A stretch of 64,000 nucleotides of DNA from Oscillospiraceae bacterium (GTDB taxonomy: Bacteria; Bacillota; Clostridia; Oscillospirales; Oscillospiraceae), in assembly GCA_015067975.1 (NCBI GenBank), contig SVLK01000002.1, forward strand, positions 1 through 64,000. The letters run 5' to 3'. Shown here piece after piece: positions 1-5,498 of this stretch (position 1 is the first letter of the stretch; each line of letters opens with the position of its first letter). Below the pieces are notes generated by a model. The model did not search any database, had not been told where the DNA came from, and saw only the letters and a program-made list of their open reading frames with translations. The position numbers were made by a program, and so were the translations under genes.

Positions 1-1099
1 CTTTCCAAAGATGCAGAAAAGCTCCGCGAGTTTTTCGCAGAGCGTCAGGAACCGGCTGCGCTTGAAAAAACTTCAAGCGCAAGCTAAAAATTTTTGTCGT
101 GTGCTTGACATACGGGTGTCGCAGGTCATGAAACCGAATGTGCGGCAAGTTGTTGCTTTTCAGCAGACGAGAGAAATGTCTACTCACATAGTCGGGAGAA
201 AAAGGGCGACCATCTGGCCACTTAAACACATAGCTGTTTTGCTGATAGCCTTTTCCCATTAGCTGCCGATTGTTTTCCTCATCCGCTTTGGCTTGCAGAA
301 AGATAATGCGTGCGTCATCGGTAAGAGGAAACGAACGGCGACTACTGGCATTTTTAGTCTTGTCCTTTTCGACCACCTTGGAAACCTTGGAAACGGTGTG
401 CTTAATGGTGACAAGGCCGCGTTCAAAGTCAATGCTGTCCCATTTTAGGCCGAGCAATTCGCTGCGCCGTAATCCATAAATGATGGTGACGGCAATCATC
501 GGTGCCAACGGGTCATTTGCGATGGCTGCGAGCAAAGTTTGCAGCTGTTCAGCGGTGTAATAACTGGCCTCATAACGGATGGTAGGCGGTAACTCCACAT
601 GCTGACAAGGATTGGCTGCAAGCAACTCATTTTTTACCGCCTCAGTCAAGGTTTGGTAAAGAATGTTTTTGTGAAGTCGCAGACTGCGAGCGGATAATCC
701 GCCTTTTCCATCCTTGCGGCCATGTGCGGCTTTTTCGTCGATGTAGGCCTGCAAGTGGGCGCGCGTAATTTTCTGCAGTGAAATACCTGCGCGGTCAAAA
801 TAGGGGAGAATATGACCTTGCGCGAGGGTTTCGTAACCTTGATAAGTCACTTCATCAACGCGCCGCTTGACCTGCTGCAACCAGTAGCGAACATAGTCTG
901 CAAAAGAAATATCACTTGGCACAATGCCATTTTGCATTTCTGCGCGCTGAATAGCCTCTCGCAGCAGTTGCTCCGCTTTGCGCTTATTGCCTTTCTCGCA
1001 AAGGCCAGTACTTACCCATTTGGGCTTGCGTTTCCCGTTTTCGTAGGTATTAAGGACAATGTAAAATTTTCCGTTTTTAACTTGCAGACTTCCTGTCAT
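1..1099 (-). CDS. Tyrosine recombinase (integrase) of the tRNA-Pro element, with atypical C-terminus, 3' end outside window
   Basis: Phage-type integrase that would integrate and excise the element ending near 3246. The ATG at 1099 follows a good SD (AAAGGAG). 366 codons are visible and the frame is still open at base 1. In order: N-terminal arm-binding-like region (about 1-50), SAM-like core-binding domain (about 65-155) and catalytic domain from about 180, with the first catalytic Arg in GLRRSE (R211) and the HDLRH box (H324, R327). After residue 328 the sequence stops resembling an integrase: the usual GH box and TxxxYxH tyrosine motif are absent from the remaining 38 residues, and no other frame restores them before the window edge. 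It is the last gene of the rep-xis-int run. The family call is secure; activity is doubtful if the tyrosine is truly lost. Confidence 0.9.
   Translation of the reverse strand, partial: MTGSLQVKNGKFYIVLNTYENGKRKPKWVSTGLCEKGNKRKAEQLLREAIQRAEMQNGIVPSDISFADYVRYWLQQVKRRVDEVTYQGYETLAQGHILPYFDRAGISLQKITRAHLQAYIDEKAAHGRKDGKGGLSARSLRLHKNILYQTLTEAVKNELLAANPCQHVELPPTIRYEASYYTAEQLQTLLAAIANDPLAPMIAVTIIYGLRRSELLGLKWDSIDFERGLVTIKHTVSKVSKVVEKDKTKNASSRRSFPLTDDARIIFLQAKADEENNRQLMGKGYQQNSYVFKWPDGRPFSPDYVSRHFSRLLKSNNLPHIRFHDLRHPYVKHTTKIFSLRLKFFQAQPVPDALRKTRGAFLHLWK
57..81. repeat. Inverted repeat inside the atypical integrase tail
   Basis: A 10-bp perfect stem (57-66 with 72-81) and 5-nt loop lies in the part of the integrase reading frame that has no integrase similarity. 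It may mark the end of an inserted or recombined sequence; that is inference only. Confidence 0.4.
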
Positions 1100-1139
1100 T
1101 TTGTAGCTCCTTTCTGGACAGAGGGATTTAAGTCTGCTG

Positions 1140-1334
1140 TTACAGATGGGTTACGGTATATCGTGCGGATTGCACATAGGCAATTACACAAGCTTTAGGA
1201 ACGATATACTTCCTGCCGATTTTCTTCGACCCAAGTTCATGGGTTTGCAGCAGGCGATATACGCTGTTCATGCCAATATGTAACGCTTGAGCGACTTCGG
1301 CAGGGGTCATAATATCGGGGTATTCCTTAAACAC
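1140..1334 (-). CDS. Excisionase-family small DNA-binding protein
   Basis: A 64-residue protein with a winged-helix/MerR-like DNA-binding fold typical of excisionases and recombination directionality factors: MTPAEVAQALHIG forms the helix-turn-helix, followed by a short VYRLL helix and the GRKYIVPKA wing. It starts at GTG 1334 behind AAGGGGG, only 12 bp after the initiator gene stops, and precedes the integrase by about 40 bp, so the three genes look co-transcribed. Likely role: directing the integrase to excision. The initiator upstream and integrase downstream support this over a free-standing regulator. Confidence 0.75.
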   Translation of the reverse strand: MFKEYPDIMTPAEVAQALHIGMNSVYRLLQTHELGSKKIGRKYIVPKACVIAYVQSARYTVTHL

Positions 1335-1346
1335 AGCAATACCCCC

Positions 1347-2270
1347 TTAAAACGGCATATCTGCCGACTCGTCGGACATTTCCCAAACTTCGTGGATCCT
1401 GCGGCGGAAAGCACAGAAGCTTTCTGGTTCATCATGCTGAATGTTGGGATACTGCGACTCAAGAGGGATGTTGCTGACAATGTAGACCGATGTGTAGCAG
1501 GCGGTTTTATCCGCATAGCGACAAGGAAGTTGCAGCGGATATCCGTCTAAATAGTTCAGCATATCAGCAAGGGGTAAATGGCTGCGAAACTCATCAAACA
1601 AAATCACACTCTGTCCCTTATAGCCATCAAAAGGATGTGCGTAATTAGTAACGCGAAAAACATTAGAGTAACCATGGCGCTCCATAATGCTGCGAGTCTT
1701 TCCTACACCAGATTTGCCCCAAAGGTAGACAACATGCAGTTTTCGGAATGTATCGCGGTAGCGCTCCTCTAAAATGGTTTGGCGCGCCATTTCGATTTGA
1801 GGCAAGCGCGTCATTACACTGGGATAGCATTGGAGTATTTCCGCATTGGTTGCATTGTCTTGCAACATTCCATAAACGGCTTCACTGACAGTTTCGCCTT
1901 TTGTGCGCTCTGCAGGAAGTTCACCACTTTCTTCAAAAGTATTGGGAAGAGATGTGCCGTGCTTTACATCGTTCAGCCATTTGCCTTCCTTGCGAATATA
2001 GTCGCGGTTTTCTTGGTGACTTCCTCTGGCAGGCTCAATATGAGCGCCATAAAAGCGCTGCTGCACAGTGGAGAATTGGATAGCATTAGGCGAACACAGG
2101 TATAGGTGGGTATGATATGTACCCGATTCTCCCATTTCGTCAGCCATGCACCAATATGCGAGATTTTGGAACGAGCCGAGTGTAGTTTTGATAACCTCAT
2201 GGGACAAACCATGTTCCAATGGATTGTTGATGGTCAGTTGATACTTGCGATGGGCTTCACTACGAGCCAT
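1347..2270 (-). CDS. rep: CRESS-like replication initiator: HUH endonuclease plus SF3 helicase
   Basis: Rolling-circle initiator of 307 residues with the domain order of circovirus/geminivirus Reps. HUH nickase: motif I YQLTINNP (10-17), motif II HTHLYL (H53, H55), motif III NRDYIRK with catalytic Y91 and K94. SF3 helicase: Walker A GKSGVGKT (185-192), Walker B VILFDEF (222-228), motif C IVSN (264-267), and an Arg cluster FRRR (288-291). All catalytic positions are present. The ATG at 2270 follows AAAGGAG. Upstream (2395-2426) is a hairpin with a CRESS-type nonanucleotide, its predicted nick site. Homologous Reps are known from bacterial pCRESS plasmids and integrated elements; here it is joined to int/xis. 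It probably copies the excised circle. Codon use is AT-richer than in the chromosomal genes. Confidence 0.93.
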   Translation of the reverse strand: MARSEAHRKYQLTINNPLEHGLSHEVIKTTLGSFQNLAYWCMADEMGESGTYHTHLYLCSPNAIQFSTVQQRFYGAHIEPARGSHQENRDYIRKEGKWLNDVKHGTSLPNTFEESGELPAERTKGETVSEAVYGMLQDNATNAEILQCYPSVMTRLPQIEMARQTILEERYRDTFRKLHVVYLWGKSGVGKTRSIMERHGYSNVFRVTNYAHPFDGYKGQSVILFDEFRSHLPLADMLNYLDGYPLQLPCRYADKTACYTSVYIVSNIPLESQYPNIQHDEPESFCAFRRRIHEVWEMSDESADMPF

Positions 2271-2340
2271 AGAAAACTCCTTTCGTTTAGTTAGACATCA
2301 CACCTTTCATAAAACTTAAATCTTACCCTACATTTCAAAG

Positions 2341-2370
2341 CTTATAATCATAGGGACTTTTCACACTCAA
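2341..2370 (-). promoter_or_regulatory. Predicted promoter of rep-xis-int
   Basis: On the minus strand TTGAGT (2370-2365), an 18-bp spacer and TATAAG (2346-2341) lie about 70 bp upstream of the rep start and directly beside the origin hairpin. An inverted heptamer pair, AAGGTGT (2374-2380) and ACACCTT (2300-2306), flanks it and could be Rep-binding iterons; this is not proven. Confidence 0.5.
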
Positions 2371-2394
2371 AATAAGGTGTACACAAAATACATG

Positions 2395-2426
2395 GTTTGC
2401 AAAGGGTAATACTAACCTTTGCAAAC
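2395..2426 (-). other. Predicted rolling-circle origin: stem-loop with TAGTATTAC
   Basis: Perfect 11-bp stem (2395-2405 with 2416-2426, arm GTTTGCAAAGG) and a 10-nt loop. Read on the minus strand the loop is T followed by TAGTATTAC (complement of 2414-2406). This is the nonanucleotide nicked by circovirus and geminivirus-type Reps between T7 and A8. It lies 124 bp upstream of the CRESS-like rep start, on the rep coding strand. The placement, perfect stem and exact nonamer make a double-strand origin the best reading; a fortuitous hairpin is unlikely. Confidence 0.85.
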
Positions 2427-2515
2427 GGACTCACGATAGATGTTGCCGTTCCGCGCGAGGAACAAGTGCTGCGGTGCAAGATGTGCCGCGGCGCGCGGAG
2501 GTGGGCAAGGGCGAT

Positions 2516-2548
2516 GGCTGTCCGGTACAAGTAGTATTCCGGACAGCC
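2516..2548. repeat. Second hairpin with a partial nonanucleotide in its loop
   Basis: Perfect 10-bp stem (2516-2525 with 2539-2548, arm GGCTGTCCGG) and a 13-nt loop that ends in TAGTATT on the plus strand, the first seven bases of the CRESS nonamer, followed by CC instead of AC. A 14-bp palindrome TGGCCTATAGGCCA (2580-2593) follows. Candidate roles are a second nick or termination site, a single-strand origin, or a transfer origin. No coding region can be supported between 2283 and 2627. Confidence 0.55.
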
Positions 2549-2627
2549 CAATGCATGCGCTGCCCGATAGTGCCACATTTGGCCTATAGGCCAGCCGCTG
2601 CGCTCTGGCCTCTCCTCGCGGAAGTTG

Positions 2628-2882
2628 TTACTCCTCTTTGTCGATGACTGCTTTTAGGTCAACAAGGCCTGTGCGAGAGATTTCCATAATCTGGTCGACA
2701 GAGAATTGTTTCATTGCGCTAAACAAGGCCTCGGTCTGTTCTAAGCCGTTCAGCTGGCGGATAATCAGCTGCAGGCAGGCGGTTGCGTCACTTGTGATTC
2801 CGTGCTTTTCCTTATAAGCCTGTAGGCGCTTATACTGGTCATCTGGGATGCTCAAATTGATTCGCTTTTTGGTAGTCGGCAT
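2628..2882 (-). CDS. Ribbon-helix-helix (CopG/MobC-like) protein
   Basis: 84-residue protein beginning with TTKKRINLSIPDDQYKRL, the beta strand and first helix of a ribbon-helix-helix DNA-binding domain, then a helical tail (40-84) likely for dimer/tetramer contacts. The ATG at 2882 follows GAGGAG. It has its own near-consensus promoter (2916-2944) and precedes the origin region and rep. Likely jobs: autorepressor controlling rep copy number (CopG type), or a nicking accessory (MobC type). No relaxase is visible in the window, which favours the first. Confidence 0.75.
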   Translation of the reverse strand: MPTTKKRINLSIPDDQYKRLQAYKEKHGITSDATACLQLIIRQLNGLEQTEALFSAMKQFSVDQIMEISRTGLVDLKAVIDKEE

Positions 2883-2915
2883 ATTGAAAACTCCTCTCTC
2901 CTCGGGGTTTGCTTA

Positions 2916-2944
2916 ATTATATGACGAAAAACGATAAATGTCAA
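2916..2944 (-). promoter_or_regulatory. Strong sigma-A-type promoter for the RHH gene
   Basis: On the minus strand a consensus TTGACA (2944-2939), a 17-bp spacer and consensus TATAAT (2921-2916), 34 bp upstream of the RHH start codon. Confidence 0.8.
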
Positions 2945-2972
2945 TATGTGACTTGGTGTAACACCTCTGGCG

Positions 2973-3012
2973 AAAACAAGCGCCGCCCACGCCCAGGCGG
3001 CGCTTGTTTTTT
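2973..3012 (+). terminator. Rho-independent terminator at the element's right side
   Basis: Perfect 15-bp stem (2973-2987 with 2996-3010), 8-nt loop and a run of six T on the plus strand. It would stop plus-strand transcripts; four T also follow on the minus strand, so it may insulate the element from the tRNA side. Confidence 0.75.
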
Positions 3013-3030
3013 CTGTAACAGCAGGACGGT

Positions 3031-3052
3031 TCTAACACTTTTCTAACACTTT
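3031..3052. repeat. Two tandem 11-bp repeats, possible integrase arm sites
   Basis: TCTAACACTTT occurs twice head to tail (3031-3041, 3042-3052), 150 bp from the attachment site. GTAACACC (2958-2965) and GTAACA (3015-3020) nearby share the TAACA core. Tyrosine integrases bind short arm-type repeats like these near att sites. The rest of 2883-3200 has no supportable gene. Confidence 0.45.
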
Positions 3053-3201
3053 TTTGAGAAATGTGCAATTTGGGCAAATCCAAGCGCCCCAACACATTTA
3101 CGGATTTCAAATGGGAAAGTGCCGCAAAGCGTTGAAAACACAAGGGTTTCAAAGGGGAGAAGTAAAGTAGGGTAACGCAACTTAAAGGGAAAAGGATAAC
3201 A

Positions 3202-3246
3202 ATGGGGTTCAAGAGGCCTTGAGTTCGAATCTCAACACTCGGACCA
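3202..3246 (+). other. Attachment site: 3' half of tRNA-Pro(GGG)
   Basis: The sequence can be folded as the 3' half of a tRNA: anticodon loop from T33 (3203) with GGG (3204-3206), stem strand TCAAG (3209-3213), variable loop AGGCC, T-arm TTGAG-TTCGAAT-CTCAA (3219-3235), acceptor strand CACTCGG (3236-3242), A73 and encoded CCA (3244-3246). No 5' half (expected to start CCGAGTG) exists upstream. This is the signature of an element integrated in the anticodon-loop region, leaving the displaced 3' end on this side and an intact tRNA beyond the left window edge. Confidence 0.8.
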
Positions 3247-3248
3247 AA

Positions 3249-3275
3249 AGAGAGTTCTTCGGAACTCTCTTTTTT
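3249..3275 (+). terminator. Terminator of the disrupted tRNA-Pro gene
   Basis: 9-bp stem (3249-3257 with 3262-3270) closed by a TTCG tetraloop and followed by T5, three bases after the tRNA CCA end. It belongs to the original tRNA gene. Confidence 0.8.
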
Positions 3276-3367
3276 CTTTTTTGTGCGCCGAAGAAGGAAA
3301 ATATCTTTACAATGTTGCCGACTTATCGTATGCTTAACAGGAATTGAAGAAAAAAGAGGATCAAACC

Positions 3368-4267
3368 ATGGTACAAAAAGAAAAGAACCATCATCTGGCT
3401 CTGCTGGCGGCACTGGGAGGCAATGCCATCTGGGGATTCAGTTTCCTGTTCACCCGTACGGCGTTGAAAGTGATCGCTCTGCCGGCAGTGCTGCTGAGCA
3501 TGCGCTTTGTAATTGCCACGCTGATCATGACGGGCATATTACTGACGGGAAAACAGACCTTCTCCCTGAAAGGCAAAAAGCTGGGGCCGCTGCTGTTTTT
3601 GGGCATTGTAGAGCCGCTGTGCTTTTTGCTGGAAACCTACGGTGTTCTTTACACCAATGCCACAGTAGCCGGTGTGGTGATGGCGGTATCTCCGATTGTA
3701 TCCATCCTGCTGGCTGCGGTACTGCTGCATGAGATCCCCACCAAGGGACAGCTGCTGTTCTGCCTGCTGCCGGTGGCCGGTGTGATCATGATCACGGTGG
3801 CCGGCAACGACTTGGGTATCGTGACTACGCTGGGCATCGTTTTGCTGCTGGGCAACTGTCTGACCGCCGGCGCCTACCGTACGGCCAACCGCAAGAGTGC
3901 TGAGGATTTCTCTGCCTTTGAGCGTACCTATGTGGTGGTGGTATTCTCTGCTGTGGCGTTTACGGTGATGGCGCTGATCCAGCTGCGCTTTGACATGACC
4001 GCCTATGTGGCACCGCTGAGCGATCTATCCTATGTGGCATCGCTGCTGGTGCTGAGCGTATTCTGCTCGGTGGTAGCCTATCTGCTGGTGAACTACGGCT
4101 CGGGACTGATGAGTGTGGCAAAAATGGCCACGTTTGGTGCAGTATCCACCGTATGTTCCACTTTTGCCGGTGTGGTGCTGCTGAAAGAGCCTGTATCGTG
4201 GATGGTGCTGGCCGGTGCGGCATTGATCATTGTAGGTGTGTGGCAGGTGACACGCAAGGGTAAATAA
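3368..4267 (+). CDS. EamA-family (DMT superfamily) transporter
   Basis: Integral membrane protein of 299 residues with ten predicted transmembrane segments arranged as two EamA repeats, beginning LLAALGGNAIWGFSFLF; the second repeat ends with the conserved LKEPVSWMVLAGAALIIVG motif. The ATG at 3368 is preferred because AGAGGA lies 7 bp upstream; an in-frame TTG at 3344 has no SD. Members export or import small metabolites such as amino acids; the substrate cannot be told. It is the first chromosomal gene after the element and appears monocistronic. A related but distinct copy lies at 35175-36071. Confidence 0.9.
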   Translation: MVQKEKNHHLALLAALGGNAIWGFSFLFTRTALKVIALPAVLLSMRFVIATLIMTGILLTGKQTFSLKGKKLGPLLFLGIVEPLCFLLETYGVLYTNATVAGVVMAVSPIVSILLAAVLLHEIPTKGQLLFCLLPVAGVIMITVAGNDLGIVTTLGIVLLLGNCLTAGAYRTANRKSAEDFSAFERTYVVVVFSAVAFTVMALIQLRFDMTAYVAPLSDLSYVASLLVLSVFCSVVAYLLVNYGSGLMSVAKMATFGAVSTVCSTFAGVVLLKEPVSWMVLAGAALIIVGVWQVTRKGK

Positions 4268-4320
4268 AACCGTTGTGAAGTTTTTTGCGCGCTGAAAAAG
4301 AAAATTTTTTCAAAAGCCAC

Positions 4321-4375
4321 GTTTGTTGCATAAAAATATGCAACAAACCGCCTCCTACGGACTATATATAGGAGG
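4321..4375 (+). promoter_or_regulatory. Twin hairpins, the second masking the ribosome binding site
   Basis: First: perfect 12-bp stem with AAAA loop (4321-4332/4337-4348). Second: CCTCCTA (4351-4357) pairs with TAGGAGG (4369-4375), which is the SD of the gene at 4385. Either the leader controls translation, or the first hairpin ends the upstream transcript without a T-run. The pairing is direct observation; regulation is inference. Confidence 0.55.
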
Positions 4376-4384
4376 TGAAATACC

Positions 4385-4669
4385 ATGGAACAATTAATGC
4401 AGCTTGCCAGCGCTATTACCGGCGTTGCCGCAGCCGGCGCAGTAGTATGGGGCGTGTTGCGCCGGGTAAAGCGGATCACTGAGGGTGCGAAATGCCAGCT
4501 GCGCAGCGATATGCTGCGCACCTATTATCACCATTCCGCCGAAAAACGGCTGCGGCAGTACGAAAAGGAGAACTTTGTGCTCTGTTATCAGGCTTATCGG
4601 GCGCTGGGAGGGAACTCTTTCATTCAACAGGTATATGAAGAAGTGAAGGATTGGGAAGTGATTACATGA
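4385..4669 (+). CDS. Small single-pass membrane protein of unknown function
   Basis: 94 residues. One N-terminal transmembrane helix (about 8-26, LASAITGVAAAGAVVWGVL) is followed by a basic stretch (RRVKRITEGAKCQLR) and a helical, charged cytoplasmic part rich in Arg, Glu and Tyr. A strong SD (AGGAGG) sits 9 bp before ATG 4385 but is complementary to an upstream heptamer. The shape recalls small phage-associated membrane proteins of clostridia, but no family can be named and no phage genes adjoin it. It is flanked by its own terminator. Confidence 0.7.
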   Translation: MEQLMQLASAITGVAAAGAVVWGVLRRVKRITEGAKCQLRSDMLRTYYHHSAEKRLRQYEKENFVLCYQAYRALGGNSFIQQVYEEVKDWEVIT

Positions 4670-4670
4670 A

Positions 4671-4709
4671 AGGCAGGGCGGAAACGAAGCAGTTTCCGCC
4701 CTGTCTTTT
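4671..4709 (+). terminator. Rho-independent terminator
   Basis: Long stem with GGCGGAAAC pairing to GTTTCCGCC and outer pairs including one G-T, followed by CTTTT. Confidence 0.75.
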
Positions 4710-4723
4710 GTGTAAAGGAAGTT

Positions 4724-4786
4724 TTTACACGCGTTTTACATGCATTTAACTTGCAAATTGCGCGCAAATCGTGTATGTAATATAAT
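4724..4786 (+). promoter_or_regulatory. Pho box and promoter of the phoPR-type operon
   Basis: Three hexamers in exact 11-bp register, TTTACA (4724), TTTACA (4735) and TTAACT (4746), match the TT(A/T)ACA direct repeats bound by PhoP of Bacillus. Just downstream are TTGCGC (4758-4763), a 17-bp spacer and consensus TATAAT (4781-4786). The geometry fits PhoP activation of its own operon under phosphate limitation. Confidence 0.7.
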
Positions 4787-4826
4787 AAGAAAGTAGGGAA
4801 AAAGTTGGGAAAAGGCAGGAGGATCC

Positions 4827-5498
4827 ATGCTGATTTATTTACTGGAAGACGATGACAGCATCCGCAAGCTGGTCATCTATATGCTGGAAAGCCAAGGCTA
4901 TCAGGCCAGTGGCTTTGCGCTGCCATCTGCCTTTTGGACGGCTATGGAACAGCACATGCCGGACTTGGTGCTGCTGGATATTATGCTGCCGGAAGAGGAC
5001 GGCTTGAGTGTACTGCGCAAACTGCGTGCCGCCGCGGCTACACGCAAACTGCCGGTGATGATGCTGACGGCGAAAAATGCGGAGTATGACCGGGTACTGG
5101 GGCTGGATACCGGTGCTGATGATTTTATCTCCAAGCCTTTTGGCATGATGGAACTGCTGGCTCGCATCCGGGCACTGCTGCGCCGTGTCGAACCGACGGA
5201 AGAGGGGCTGGGCTGCGGCGCTTTGCGGGTGTGTAAAGAAAAACACACGGTGATGGTTGACGGTGCGGAAGTTCCGCTGACCAACAAGGAATTTCAACTG
5301 CTGTGCCTGTTGCTGGAGAGCAAGGGTAAAGTGGTGACACGCGAAGTATTGTTGGACGAAGTGTGGGGGCTGGGCGCAGAACGGGAAAACCGAACACTGG
5401 ATGTCCATATCCGCACCTTGCGTGCCAAGCTGGGCGAGGCCGGTGCTTGTGTAGAAACGGTGCGAGGTGTCGGCTACCGGATCGGAGGCGGCGCATGA
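4827..5498 (+). CDS. phoP: OmpR/PhoB-family response regulator (PhoP-like)
   Basis: 223-residue transcription factor. Receiver domain 1-120 with acidic pocket EDDD (7-10), phosphorylation site D51 in LVLLDIMLP, the Thr/Ala switch (MMLTAKN) and Lys in SKPF. The winged-helix DNA-binding domain occupies about 127-220 (TNKEFQLLCLLL, LDVHIRTLRAKL). The ATG at 4827 follows GCAGGAGGATCC. Its stop overlaps the kinase start (ATGA). The phosphate role is inferred from the Pho boxes here and before the Na/Pi transporter gene; by itself the sequence only says OmpR family. Confidence 0.9.
   Translation: MLIYLLEDDDSIRKLVIYMLESQGYQASGFALPSAFWTAMEQHMPDLVLLDIMLPEEDGLSVLRKLRAAAATRKLPVMMLTAKNAEYDRVLGLDTGADDFISKPFGMMELLARIRALLRRVEPTEEGLGCGALRVCKEKHTVMVDGAEVPLTNKEFQLLCLLLESKGKVVTREVLLDEVWGLGAERENRTLDVHIRTLRAKLGEAGACVETVRGVGYRIGGGA

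Noticed and set aside
2348-2578. A 76-codon minus-strand frame across the origin region
   Set aside because: It spans both hairpins and the rep promoter, is Cys/Arg-rich without a fold, and has no SD.
3202-3246. A complete tRNA gene
   Set aside because: Only the part from the anticodon loop to CCA is present; no 5' half or D-arm upstream.
4321-4348. Simple terminator of the DMT gene
   Set aside because: The stem is perfect but no T-run follows on the plus strand; left as a regulatory hairpin.
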